Source: Pseudo-nitzschia pungens (Eukaryota; Bacillariophyta; Bacillariophyceae; Bacillariales; Bacillariaceae). From it: a stretch of DNA of 64,000 nucleotides. The stretch covers positions 5,952,001-6,016,000 of the forward strand of contig CM074759.1 in NCBI GenBank assembly GCA_037355855.1, read 5' to 3'. Each line of letters begins with the position of its first letter. Position 1 is the first letter of the stretch. Below are positions 54,201 to 63,599 of this stretch, piece by piece. The position numbers were made by a program, and so were the translations under genes. The notes under the pieces are model-generated. The model did not search any database. It was given only the letters and a program-made list of their open reading frames with translations, and was not told the origin of the DNA.

Positions 54201-57128
54201 AATCAAATAACAGAAGGATTTGGCAGGTTCAATAGCACCACCAGTGGCAATAATCCCACCAGCCCATCGGTCAAGAGCTGCCTGAAAGTCAACAGCCAAT
54301 TCCTCACCAGATGTGGAGGAATCAGAGCCAGCACAAAACAAATCTGTGTCATCCACAAAGGCAAAACCCACAAGAGAAACCAGTTGCAGTGACAGTGAAG
54401 TGAGAAGATGGACACCATGCCCAGCCTGTTGCATCATTCGGAAGACAATTGTTGACACCAAAGCCCAAAGAGTTGGACCAATACCATTGCCTTGGCCACA
54501 ACCACTGAGAGGAACAGGTTCATCACCATACACAGGACCTGACCGACCAAAACCAGTTTTGATGTGGTGCTTGGCAAGTTGCAAAGTAGACAAAAGAACC
54601 TCACACACATGTGCAGGAACCCCAAAGCTCTGGAGAGTGAGACCTGCAATGGGATGAGAGATCCTATCATAGCAGCCCTTGGCATCATTCATAGCAACAG
54701 CACCAGATCTGCGCTTCTGCCTCAACACATCACAAATGAGCTTCTTGTTCAGGCAGGTGTTGATGGCCTTGTGGTGTTTCCTGCTTCCATGTTGATCAAC
54801 AGCCACAGCATTGGCACGTTCAGCATGGGCAAGAATGCGTCTGCCAATCATCTTGTTGTTGATTTGGAACTCAGGAGACATCAGCTGAATAAGCCTCATC
54901 TTATCCACCCTATATTCCCCAGGTTTCTTGAAGATCTCAACATCAGTGATGACCTGCCAAGCAGAAGGAGAAAAGCCAACAATCAATGGGACAGATCTCA
55001 GGAGAGTGTCAAACTTGTTCAGCTGGGGATCCAGGGCAAATGCCTTGTGGTGGGCAAAACTCAAACAAGAAGGTTCACTTGCTGTGCGTTCCCTCTGGCG
55101 TTTCCAGGCAGCAGCATTGTCAGCTGGACACACTGAATAGTCAAAGGGGGGCAAACTCAGAATAGAGTCAGGGACTTTGAGACAGGCAAGAAATTCAGAA
55201 AGGTATTTGTCAGTGGCAGGAGGAGGAATGTATGTGCCATCAAGGACTTGGGGAGCAGCATGGGCAGTGCCTAGGTAGCCAAAATCTTGAATGAAGGAGG
55301 GAGTCATGGAAGGAGTGCCAAGACACTGCTGTTGACGCCGGACATTGGATTCAGCCATAGCTGGAACCATAGTAGACTGAGATTCCAAGACCTGTTCAAC
55401 ACCATCATGGCCAACTGCAATAGCGCGCAAGACTGCTGACTTGTTGACACGTCCCCGAATAGACCGAGCAGCAAGACCAAGCTCTCGTTGAAGACGTTCC
55501 CTGCGCATCCTGGCACGAATCTGAGAAGCATGCTGGTTGTGAGGCTTGCCTTCAGCAAGAAGTGCATCCACCAGGCCTTGATTGAAGGAGTCTCTCCATG
55601 AGGGGGCCAATTTCTTCACTGCCCGGTATTGCTTGTAAGCTTGTTTCAGATGGAGGAGAGCACTGGAAAGGTCACTGTGTTCTCCTTTGTAGAGAGAAAG
55701 CTTGCAGGCCAACCTTTTCAAAACAGTATGACTGGTGGACACACCCTGTCTCAACTTAACAACACGCCGCCAAAAGTCAATGGTATCACGATAGACTTGC
55801 AGCTTTGGTGACCATGGAACCAAACCAGCTCTAGTGTGGCAGAGGTTTTGTTCAACAGAGAGCCTGAGAGAGGTAGAGGTTTCATGGAGTACTTCATATG
55901 TGGTGATGAGATCAGTGCGCACAGAAATATCCCCAGACTGAAACTGAGCCAGTAGGTGCTCCAGCTTAGCTTGGAGAGAAAACACTCCAGCCTTGAGAAA
56001 GCAGTGCCTCACTCGCTTGAAATACCGTTGTCGCAGATGAGGATGGGAGGACTGGAGTTTGGACAGAGAGAATCTCACAGGAGGTGGCAAATGTTTGCCC
56101 ATGATGCTGCCATTACAAACCTCAATCCAGAGCATGCGATGGTCAGATTCCATACCATGGGCACCTCCAAAGGGACAATACCCAGCCCTGAGAACATCAA
56201 CATTCTCAGAGACCCAAATGGCATCAATTGGTGTTCTGGTAGTGTTTCGGTTGTGAGTGGCAGGAGGAGAAGACGTACTATGAAGGGTAAGAATGGCATC
56301 TCTGAAACCAAGAGCCTTGAGCTCAAAAGACAAGCCATCAGTCCTGACATCAGCATTCTGGTCAATCCCAACAATGACTTGATCACCTGCACCCAGACAG
56401 ACTTGAAGGGCAGCAGTTAAATCCCTGTTAAAGAGAATGCATGGATTGGGACTGAAAAGATTTTCAGCGGCTTGAAAGTATCGGTACTGTTGATTCCAGA
56501 CTGAGCCAAGATCCCTATCATTTTCAACTGGGCAGTAGGCAGAAAACATGGTGACATTGTAGCCATTCCTGCCCTGAAACTTGACAAAGGACCATCTGCC
56601 AAGACCAGATGGATCAGCTCCATGTGCAACCTTGTGTGAGCTGAACAGCTGGTCAATGGAAAAACCTGTGCCGCCAGGCTGAAGCCAAGAGCAGGCAGAA
56701 GCTTCATGCTTGTTGTTAGCAAGATAGGAAAAACTTGAGGGACTGACATTCTTCATGCGCCGATTGAAAAGATCACAGGGCAGGAGTTTGGATTCATTCA
56801 AACAATGTTCAGCAAAAAGAGCCACACTGGCATTGCTCTTGACAAATTGACGGGCGTTGTGCTTGGACATGGACATAAAGGCAGCTCTGCGCTGTGGTCC
56901 AATGTTTTGGAATGTGATGATGGTGGAGTTAGAGGATGGAGCTTGAGGGAAGGAATGACCAAAAGTGTCAGAATCCTTAGCAGCAAGAGATTCTCCATGA
57001 AGAGTTAATTGGACAAAATGAGGGACAGGGGAAGAGTCGGAGGGGGAAAAGGGAGAAACAGGAGAAGCATTGATGGGATTTGGATTGGAAGGCATCCCAT
57101 CACACCTCATATCAGAAGAGCTAACCAT
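51288..57128 (-). CDS. LINE-D ORF2: endonuclease, reverse transcriptase, RNase H, zinc finger
   Basis: 1946 residues, same length and layout as the LINE-A copy. All catalytic motifs are present: FQNIGP, FAEH, GIDQN, IDAIW and SDH of the APE-like nuclease; NDAKGCYD, GQGNGIGP and FVDD of the RT; CDGSFD, SYRSEL, ALDGD and VDSMAKAF of RNase H; and the Cx2Cx8Hx3C finger. It nicks target DNA and copies element RNA from the nick. The ATG at 57126-57128 lies inside the ORF1 stop overlap. The open frame reaches 57200 upstream, but that part is ORF1 in another frame. No inactivating change is seen. Its RT domain is the part missing from LINE-B and LINE-E. Confidence 0.93.
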   Translation of the reverse strand: MVSSSDMRCDGMPSNPNPINASPVSPFSPSDSSPVPHFVQLTLHGESLAAKDSDTFGHSFPQAPSSNSTIITFQNIGPQRRAAFMSMSKHNARQFVKSNASVALFAEHCLNESKLLPCDLFNRRMKNVSPSSFSYLANNKHEASACSWLQPGGTGFSIDQLFSSHKVAHGADPSGLGRWSFVKFQGRNGYNVTMFSAYCPVENDRDLGSVWNQQYRYFQAAENLFSPNPCILFNRDLTAALQVCLGAGDQVIVGIDQNADVRTDGLSFELKALGFRDAILTLHSTSSPPATHNRNTTRTPIDAIWVSENVDVLRAGYCPFGGAHGMESDHRMLWIEVCNGSIMGKHLPPPVRFSLSKLQSSHPHLRQRYFKRVRHCFLKAGVFSLQAKLEHLLAQFQSGDISVRTDLITTYEVLHETSTSLRLSVEQNLCHTRAGLVPWSPKLQVYRDTIDFWRRVVKLRQGVSTSHTVLKRLACKLSLYKGEHSDLSSALLHLKQAYKQYRAVKKLAPSWRDSFNQGLVDALLAEGKPHNQHASQIRARMRRERLQRELGLAARSIRGRVNKSAVLRAIAVGHDGVEQVLESQSTMVPAMAESNVRRQQQCLGTPSMTPSFIQDFGYLGTAHAAPQVLDGTYIPPPATDKYLSEFLACLKVPDSILSLPPFDYSVCPADNAAAWKRQRERTASEPSCLSFAHHKAFALDPQLNKFDTLLRSVPLIVGFSPSAWQVITDVEIFKKPGEYRVDKMRLIQLMSPEFQINNKMIGRRILAHAERANAVAVDQHGSRKHHKAINTCLNKKLICDVLRQKRRSGAVAMNDAKGCYDRISHPIAGLTLQSFGVPAHVCEVLLSTLQLAKHHIKTGFGRSGPVYGDEPVPLSGCGQGNGIGPTLWALVSTIVFRMMQQAGHGVHLLTSLSLQLVSLVGFAFVDDTDLFCAGSDSSTSGEELAVDFQAALDRWAGGIIATGGAIEPAKSFCYLIDFKWNGSSWDYRSIADMPGDFSVADKNGNRATLDRFEVDHADKTLGVFISMDGNEEAQIAHMKSQSQSFGSQLKASKCEKRASLYTFKYSFMKSVEYPMPVTQLDEATWTKIIHPALVPVLNKAGMSRTFPRHVFYGPSLYQGFGFIHPYLLQEFSHIATLFQESVRSSQTGRILRLTAESLRLELGIPLHLGVTPYHPFASYVTPCWYKHVWKFFSVHPVSLFEDFPDLPLLRSNDCYLMQAFVNAGFRGADLSLLNHMRKSLKAISLADICTPDGKRLSPMAFQLTSSNHLRDHLDWPRCPPSWPPAAKRLWTKALQTCFLPPCPPPAARALAPSFHLGHWLSPQTASLWPWFLSPSTNRIFFKTSTGWIVSTSQGRGRYRVTSELIPDKPACADVLVCPVICGQVARVVGSSAFVSEPPDMDPLEYNPYDSLPDSPVDAFDALCASPRVLLHKYSLPQAGCQPLVDAIQSGTASAVCDGSFDPDFLRGTSAFILSPNTSTKTASLFLTGCNFVSGSPEDQSSYRSELAGIIGVLTCCTALVSLFDIASGSITIALDGDTALKQAEGSWPLVISQKSFDYVYVIRNMISALPISVHFRWVQGHQAGILLDWWALRNHQVDSMAKAFLSVHRASAHHYPRLVFEPWAFSLNGSKCSRFDQNALHVAISGPPLLKYWQTHHDIPIPQPVLGSIHWCAHLSAFKRLPPGMQRWFVKFASGCIGVGNQLLHYQYQDHSRCPLCDADNEKVSHVLSCKDTGAVQHSVSAFKGPLQKRLEVEQTDPSLVVAIVDLLTRVRKGQNIYPSSYSLAIASAVRAQRTIGWHNWLLGRWSPRWYQIQADYYSHIGSKRSPKRWATAIIHQFFLTSWDLWTYRNERLHGPGGTLDAEQHQSLDASITSELAIGAAGALPQSHSLLQTPFHVLQGYTLTAKRQWLATIHLARKQYAAPVPPVQPYQQEAALLRAWLTGPQG

Positions 57129-60100
57129 GATCAGAAGGAAACCGAGTCTGTCGCACGGAAGGAAGAGTTGCCGGAGCTGATTTGGTGGAGACATTGGCAT
57201 GGCTTAAATCACTGACACTAGCATCATGACTGGAAGAGAATGCAATTGCAGCAACTCCAAGCCTCAATGCAGAGGCTGCATCTTCCCCACCACCGGCAGC
57301 AGGAACTGCAGTTGAGGACTCAGGAGAGGCCACAGGGAGGTCACCTGCCATGGCATCATGGGGAGGGTCAGGAACTTCAGGGGGAACTACAGGAGAGATA
57401 CCAGGGGAGGCATCAGTCTTGGCCACATGGGTAGGATCACCGCCAGGAGGAACAGCACCTGCAGGCGCTGAGGCCTGGACATCAGTGAGATTGGAAGTGC
57501 CGGTCGCTAAAGTATCCATGGATTGAGAATCATCAAAGCCTCCACCACCACTGTCAGCACGGGCTTGGAGGTTAAAGTGCAAATCCAGATCAAAAGTGAG
57601 ATCAGGAGCAAGGTCAACTGACAAGTCATCATCAACAAGTTCCCAATCGCGTGCATCCCCATCACCAAAAAATGGAAGAGAGTTATCCTGCATTGGATCT
57701 GCAGCAGGTGCAGTTTCCACAACACAATTGACAGCAGCATCCCAATGGTAAGCTTCCATTTCAGTCAAGCACTCAGAAGAGAACCATTGTCGAACACAAG
57801 AACCATACTGAGCTTCCAGAAAAATAGGCAGGAAAGACAACATGGCCGTTGCTTCAGCCTTGGTAGTGATGTTGTACAAAGCAAGGATCTCGCCTCGGTA
57901 TGAACTGGTATCAACAGAAAGAAAAAGAGGCCATGACCAATTGTCACGGGTTCTGATACCCAGAAGCACACTGCGCAGTGTCTTCAAACCCAGCCCTTGG
58001 CCCAAGTCAACTGGAAGATCAAGATCAACTACCCCCAGAACAGGAGCAGTTTCATGGCTCTCAATAAATTTAGCTTGGCGGTGCTTAGCCTGGCGAACAG
58101 TCTTGAGCTTGGAGGGGGGAAGAGGTCTGTCAGAAGGATTGGTAGCTGTCTCAATAAACTTGTAGAATTTACCATCAGGTAAAGAGGCAATGTCTGAAGG
58201 TTTGCAACGGTTGAACTGGGCTTTGAGGAGCTTAACAGTTTGGGCGCGCTTTGTTGCATCACATAAAACATGAGCAGCCAGAACCGGATTGGGATCAGGA
58301 GTTCTGGAGTTGTCAAGGCTGATATTCTTCCTGATAACAGCAATAGGACATGCCTGAAACCTGGGATGAGTCTGAAGCAATTCGTTGTAGTGGTCAAGAT
58401 CAAAACTCTGCATGTAAGATCCAAGGAGAAAGCCACAGGTGACAATAACTGGGGCCTGTATGTGGTCATATTTCAGGTCCATATCAAGGTCTCTGAGCCT
58501 CTGGAGCAATTGTGCTGAAAAGAGTTTCTCCAGGGAAGCACTGTGGCCCACAAAGAATCGTAGATGAGGAGCAGTTCTACTGCGAAGCCAGAGCTGAGCA
58601 ACATACAATTCCAAGGTCTTCCTGTCAGGAAGTGTCGTCCAAAACTTGGTAACAGGCTTGGCCTTGGGGTTGAGCCTGGCTCTGGAGGGAAAAACATACA
58701 ACACCAGGCGCTTGTCAACAGTCCATAGAAGATCCAAAGCTTCCTTGAGAGACTTGAGCAGCTCATCATATAGTTCCCCAGGGCGTTGTGACATCAACCT
58801 TGGAAGGGACAGAGTGACATAAGAACTATGAGAACACTTGGTGCCAGCAGTGACATCCACTGGAGCTCTAGAATCACTGGAGCAAACCCCCCGGCGTTGG
58901 AGGAAATGCCCAGCAGAGGAGGACAAGACAGTAGCATCACCACCACCAGGAAGAAAGGACACTGATTTGGAAGTGGAAGATTTGGAAGTGGAAGTATCAT
59001 CAGCCACTGGTGGCGCAGGTGTAGGAGGGCGCTTCCTGAAATGCCAATGAGAACCAAGCACCTGATTGGCTGCCCACCATACTTTGCCTTCAGTGCTAGG
59101 CAAAAGGTTGCCTTCACAATACAGGTCATCAAAACACTCAGGAGACATCTTGACCAAACCAATAAGACATTGCTTCAGAGCCTGGCCAGGTGGTTGCTTG
59201 GTCCAGGCTGGGGCAGAGTCTTGAAAGCAAGCAGAGGCAATAGAAGCCAAGGAAGCTACAGAGGCATTGCGCCAGTCTGGAGTGTCCGGAAAAACCTGAG
59301 CATAAACAGGAGGGATGGCAGTCCGGCAAATATCATGGATGGATTTTTTGTCTTTACCCTCCTTCTTGCTGAAGAAGTGTGTAGGGCTTGGACACCCAGC
59401 CCATAACCGGTTACCAGTTGGAGATTTTCGAAAGGCATGAATTGCAGATGGGATAGGAGCCTTGCCAGAACAGGGACCCTTACCATAAAAACACCAGAAG
59501 AAGGAAGCGGAATGAGCCCTGTTGGCAGCAGCCAGAGCCTTCTGGCGTTGGGATTGGCGTGCTTGCTGCTGAGAGGGATCAGCTTTCTGGGCAGAGGAAA
59601 AGGCAAGAGTAGATTGCTTGAGGATGGATGAAACAGGGACCTTGCCTGAGGTCCCAGAGCCCTTTGGTGTGTGTCTGGACGTCTGTTGGCCTGGTAGCTG
59701 GGAGCCTGCCTGGTTGGATCCTGGCTGCTGGGAGTCCGGGGGCCGGGGTCCTGACTGCTGGGATCCCTGCTGCTGGGAGCCCTGCTGCTGGGAGCCTGAG
59801 GTCTGGGAGCTTATCAGCTTGGGGTCCGACAGCAAAGCACCTGACGACTGAGAGCCTGACAGAGTACCTGACTGCGGAGGACCTGACTCCTGGGAGCCTA
59901 GCTGAGAAGCGGTTGACAGAGAAGAAGTTTGCAAGGAATCCCCTGGTGCAGAGTCCCCTGGTGCAGATTCCCCTGGTGCAGATTCAGTGCCAAGCATCTC
60001 AACATCAGAGAGCACACCTGCAGAAGAAGAAGTCTTCAAGGAATCCCCTGGAGTAGGTTCAGTGCCAAGCATATCAACATCAGAAAGCGCACCTGCAGAT

Positions 60101-60387
60101 GAGGACACAGAAGAAGATGAAGACATATCATCAACAGAAGACCCAGGCATAGAGGAGGAAGAGGCTGATGAGGCAGAGGAAGAGGATGATCTGGTATCAA
60201 GAGTAGGAGAGGGAGTAGTAAGAGCAGAGGTGACACTAGAATGTCTTGGAGGGGTCTTTTGCACAAATGGGCGCTTGTTAGACCGGGTCCCAGAGGCAGA
60301 CCTAGCAGAAGAAGGAGGTGTGGAAGATCTTTTCTTCCGGGAAGCTGTTTGAGAGGTGGGCCGCCCCTTAGTGGGAGAAGGAGGCAT
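57121..60387 (-). CDS. LINE-D ORF1 protein, full length
   Basis: 1088 residues from the ATG at 60385-60387. The frame is open to 60435, but those 16 residues translate the GGTGCTTCTCCTGCCCCGGCC monomers of the 5'UTR. LINE-F keeps MP.SP...SRKKR as the start, so I prefer the inner Met. Layout: basic N-terminus with SRKKR and NKRPFVQKTPPRH; Ser-rich repeats with two copies of LSDV(D/E)MLGTE; a Gln/Ser/Gly repeat (GSQQQGSQQ) at about 185-245; a Cys/His-containing segment (FWCFYGKGPCSGK) near 300; a long region without known motifs; and an acidic Pro/Ala-rich C-terminus. No RRM or CCHC knuckle is recognised. RNA binding is presumed from its ORF1 position. Confidence 0.85.
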   Translation of the reverse strand: MPPSPTKGRPTSQTASRKKRSSTPPSSARSASGTRSNKRPFVQKTPPRHSSVTSALTTPSPTLDTRSSSSSASSASSSSMPGSSVDDMSSSSSVSSSAGALSDVDMLGTEPTPGDSLKTSSSAGVLSDVEMLGTESAPGESAPGDSAPGDSLQTSSLSTASQLGSQESGPPQSGTLSGSQSSGALLSDPKLISSQTSGSQQQGSQQQGSQQSGPRPPDSQQPGSNQAGSQLPGQQTSRHTPKGSGTSGKVPVSSILKQSTLAFSSAQKADPSQQQARQSQRQKALAAANRAHSASFFWCFYGKGPCSGKAPIPSAIHAFRKSPTGNRLWAGCPSPTHFFSKKEGKDKKSIHDICRTAIPPVYAQVFPDTPDWRNASVASLASIASACFQDSAPAWTKQPPGQALKQCLIGLVKMSPECFDDLYCEGNLLPSTEGKVWWAANQVLGSHWHFRKRPPTPAPPVADDTSTSKSSTSKSVSFLPGGGDATVLSSSAGHFLQRRGVCSSDSRAPVDVTAGTKCSHSSYVTLSLPRLMSQRPGELYDELLKSLKEALDLLWTVDKRLVLYVFPSRARLNPKAKPVTKFWTTLPDRKTLELYVAQLWLRSRTAPHLRFFVGHSASLEKLFSAQLLQRLRDLDMDLKYDHIQAPVIVTCGFLLGSYMQSFDLDHYNELLQTHPRFQACPIAVIRKNISLDNSRTPDPNPVLAAHVLCDATKRAQTVKLLKAQFNRCKPSDIASLPDGKFYKFIETATNPSDRPLPPSKLKTVRQAKHRQAKFIESHETAPVLGVVDLDLPVDLGQGLGLKTLRSVLLGIRTRDNWSWPLFLSVDTSSYRGEILALYNITTKAEATAMLSFLPIFLEAQYGSCVRQWFSSECLTEMEAYHWDAAVNCVVETAPAADPMQDNSLPFFGDGDARDWELVDDDLSVDLAPDLTFDLDLHFNLQARADSGGGGFDDSQSMDTLATGTSNLTDVQASAPAGAVPPGGDPTHVAKTDASPGISPVVPPEVPDPPHDAMAGDLPVASPESSTAVPAAGGGEDAASALRLGVAAIAFSSSHDASVSDLSHANVSTKSAPATLPSVRQTRFPSDHG

Positions 60388-61190
60388 TGTACCAGAAGTG
60401 GAGCACTGAGGGCAAGGCCGGGGCAGGAGAAGCACCGGTTGAGATCAAAGCAACTGCTGAAAAGCAGGCAATTGGGTGTTGGACCAACAGCAGACACGCC
60501 TCTTGGATGTGCAAGTGCCAGGTGATGACAAAGGCCGGGGCAGGAGAAGCACTGGCTGATGACAAAGGCCGGGGCAGTAGAAGCACCGATTGAGGGCAAA
60601 CAACAGCTGAAAAGCAAACAATTGGGTGCTAGACCAACAGCAGACACGCCTCTTGGAAGTGCAAGTGCCAGGTGGTGACAAAGGCCGGGGCAGGAGAAGC
60701 ACCGGTTGAGGGCAAACAACAGCTGAAAAGCAAGCAATTAGGTGCTGGACCACCAGCAGACAAGCCTCTTGCATGTGCAAGTGCCAGGTGATGACAAAGG
60801 CTGGAGCAGGTGAAGCACCGGTTGAGGGCAAAGGCCGGGGCAGGAAAAGCACCGGTGGAGGGCAAATCAACAGCGGAAAAACTCCAGTGGAGTGCAGGAG
60901 CAACAACTGAAAACGCCGCGCTTGAAAGTGCCAGGTGATGAAAAGGCCGGAGCAGGTGAAGCACCGGTTGAGGGCAAATGCCAGTTGAAAGGTTGATAGG
61001 TTGTATGCTGGGAAACAGGGTACAACAGCAACAACAGGTCCAACGTTGGTCTGGACAAGGAAAAACTCCAGAGGAACCAAAAAGATAGGACTGGAGCACC
61101 ACCAGAAAAGTCCCGTTCGAAACCCACAGAGGTACTCTGGAGTTACAGAATTTAGGAACTCCAATAGACCACTGCAAATCGTGTAGAAAC
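60388..61190 (-). promoter_or_regulatory. LINE-D 5'UTR, proximal monomer block
   Basis: Seven copies of GGCC-GGGGCAGGAGAAGCACC-type sequence (plus-strand reading; near 60413, 60531, 60568, 60679, 60796, 60831 and 60940) lie within longer units of about 116 bp that also hold GCAGACACGCCTCTTG and AAGTGCCAGGTGATGAC. Tandem 5' monomers carry the promoter in mouse L1, which offers a precedent. Promoter activity here is inferred. Open frames through the block are by-products of its composition. Confidence 0.7.
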
Positions 61191-62433
61191 AAACCGACAA
61201 CTGGCTTGTAACAAAGACCTGGGACCAGGGAAGTTGCTTGCGTGGAAGGGGGCTTTAGTAGGAACACTTAGGGACCGGGGGAGATCAATGGCAGGGCACA
61301 CTTAAAAGGCTCAGGAGGGAACTTGAAGTTCAAACTCGCAAGTACTTATAAGTGGAAACAGTATCCAGGGGCAATTGGCTTGAAAACAGGGACCTTGAGC
61401 GAGACACTTAGGGACCAGGGAAGCAGTGGAAACAGTATCCGGGGGCAATTGGCTTGAAAACAGGTACCTTGACCGAGACACTTAGGGACCAGGGAAGCTG
61501 CTTGCTTGAAAAACAGGGGCTTTAGTAGAAACACCTAGAGACCAGGGGGAGGCTTGTGGCTTGAAAACAGTGTCGAACTTGAAGTTCAAGTTGGGGTTGC
61601 TTAAAAGCAAAAACACTTAGGGATCAGGGAACTCGCGAGCACTTAGGGACCAGGGGAATTGTAGTCTTGAAAACAAGGGGCGATAGTAGATGTAGTCTTG
61701 GAAACAAGAGTGCAATAAGTAGGAGGTACTTAGGGATCGGTTGGTCTTGGCTTGAAAACAGGTGTAGTAGGGGGAGCCTTAAGCGAAAACACTTATGGAC
61801 TGAAAGCTTGGCTAGGAATCAGGGGTACTCTTAAGTGATAAACACTTAAGGAGTAGTGGGCAATTGGCTTGAAAATAAAGGGGGGACTGGAAGATATGCT
61901 CGCGAGGGACCTTCTAGAGAGGGGGGTATGTAGGTGTTCGACAACTTCAACTTGAAAAGATTTAGGGAACTCAGCAAGGAACCTTGAAGAATGTAGAACG
62001 TTAAGTGGATATCACTTAAGGGGCTTGAAAGACTGTATAGCGTTAAATAAAAATATGGCTTGAAAACAGATCAAAAAAACAAACCGAGCTCGGAGACAAA
62101 GCGGAACTGAAGCAGAGCTGCTGTAGAATTAGTACTGCAATTGCTGTAGAAAATTATGTTTCGTGTTTTCGTGCTGCTTGTTGCTGTTGTTGCCGAATCG
62201 ACCGACCGACCGACACTGAAACAAGCAACCACAGCAACCAAAGGAAGCAAGGAGCAGCCAAACAAACAGCAGAATCAGATAGGGGAGGTCGCTGTTAATA
62301 GGTGTAGTGCTTGGTTTTGTTGTAGGAGCTTTAGAAGTGAGTGAGATATCAAAGGGAAAGTTGAGTAGAAATCTACATGTTTTAAGTACTGGAACATCGG
62401 AACGTCGGACAAAATCGCGCGTCGCAAAATTGT
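61191..62433 (-). promoter_or_regulatory. LINE-D 5'UTR, distal hairpin array and 5' terminus
   Basis: Repeated CTTAGGGACCAGGG and GGCTTGAAAACAGG blocks (plus-strand reading) form an array with TAAG/CACTTA stems. Perfect examples are CTTAAGTG-ATAAA-CACTTAAG at 61830-61850 and TTAAGTG-GATAT-CACTTAA at 62001-62019. The terminus has the GTAGATTTCTAC hairpin near 62370 and an ACAA...TTGT terminal stem. The terminal 450 bp recur inverted at 7799-8250. No gene is seen. Confidence 0.75.
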
Positions 62434-63599
62434 AGCTTAGCTTGGAGAGAAAACACTCCAGCCTGGAGAATGCTGTGCCTGACACGCTTGAAATACCGTT
62501 GGCGCAGATGAGGGTGGGAGGACTGGAGTTTGGAATGAGAGAAGCTCACAGGAGGTGGCAGATGTTTGCCCATGAGGCTGCAATTACAGACTTCAATCCA
62601 AAGCAGTCTATGGTCAGATTCCATACCATGGGCACCTCCAAAGGGACAATACCCAGCCCTGAGAACATCAACATTCTCAGAGACCCAAATGGCATCAATT
62701 GGTGTTCTGGTAGTGTTGCGGTTGTGAGTGGCAGGAGGAGAAGACGTACTATGAAGGGTAAGAATGGCCTCTCTGAAACCCAGAGCCTGGAGCTCAAAAG
62801 ACAAGCCATCAGTCCGGACATCAGCATTCTGGTCAATCCCAACAATGACTTGATCACCTGCACCCAGGCAGACCTGAAGGGCAGCAGTCAAATCCCTGTG
62901 AAAGAGAATACATGGATTGGGACTGAAAAGATTTTCAGCTGCTTGAAAGTAGCGGCACTGTTGATTCCAGACTGAACCAAGATCCCTATCATTTTCAACT
63001 GGGCAGTAAGCAGAAAACATGGTGACATTGTAGCCATCCCTGCCCTGAAACTTGACAAAGGACCATCTGCCAAGACCAGATGGATCAGCCCCATGGGCAA
63101 TCTTGTGGGAACTGAACAGTTGATCAATGGAAAACCCTGTGCCACCAGGCTGAAGCCATGAGCAGTCAGAAGCTTCATGCTTGTTGTTGGCAAGATAGGA
63201 AAAACTTGAGGGACAGACATTCTTCATGCGCCGATTGAAAAGATCACAGGGCAGGAGTTTGGATTCATTCAAACAATGTTCAGCAAAAAGAGCCACACTG
63301 GCATTGCTCTTGACAAATTGACGGGCGTTGTGCTTGGACATGGACATAAAGGCAGCTCTACGCTGGGGTCCAATGTTTTGGAAGGTGATGATGGTGGAGT
63401 TAGAGGATGGAGCTTGAGGAAAGGAATGACCAAAACGGTCAGAATCCTTAGCAGCAAGAGAGTCTCCATGAAGAGTTAATTGGACAAAATGAGAGACAGG
63501 GGAAGAGGCGGAGGGGGAAAAGGGAGAAACAGGAGAAGCATTGATGGGATTTGGATTGGAAGGCATCCCATCACACCTCATACCAGAAGAGCTAACCAT
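62434..63599 (-). pseudogene. LINE-E ORF2, endonuclease part
   Basis: Starts at the ATG 63597-63599 in the ATGGTTAG overlap. It encodes the whole APE-type endonuclease with FQNIGP, FAEH, GIDQN, IDAIW and SDH. It stops matching at FSLQAKL, where the LINE-D 5' terminus begins. The frame runs about 17 codons into LINE-D and ends at 62382. The RT is absent, so it is inactive. Confidence 0.9.

Larger units (their letters stand above)
50989..62433 (-). mobile_element. LINE-D, apparently full-length LINE of 11.4 kb
   Basis: On the minus strand: 5' terminus ACAATTTTGCGACGCGCG at 62433, a 2.05-kb 5'UTR, ORF1 (60387-57121), ORF2 (57128-51288) overlapping at ATGGTTAG, a 300-bp 3'UTR and an ATT tail at 50989. 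Both frames are intact. LINEs are commonly 4-7 kb, so this is unusually large, owing to the 5'UTR and to ORFs of 1088 and 1946 residues. It interrupts LINE-E; no target duplication is visible, and about 2.05 kb of LINE-E is missing at the site. It may be active. Confidence 0.88.

Noticed and set aside
52834..55140. Open frames of 100-190 codons on the strand opposite ORF2, repeated in each LINE copy
   Set aside because: They mirror ORF2 codons and recur only because the gene is repeated. They show no motifs and no start context of their own.
60388..60435. Extension of LINE-D ORF1 to the Met at 60435
   Set aside because: The 16 residues translate 5'UTR monomer sequence. The related LINE-F conserves only the inner Met region.
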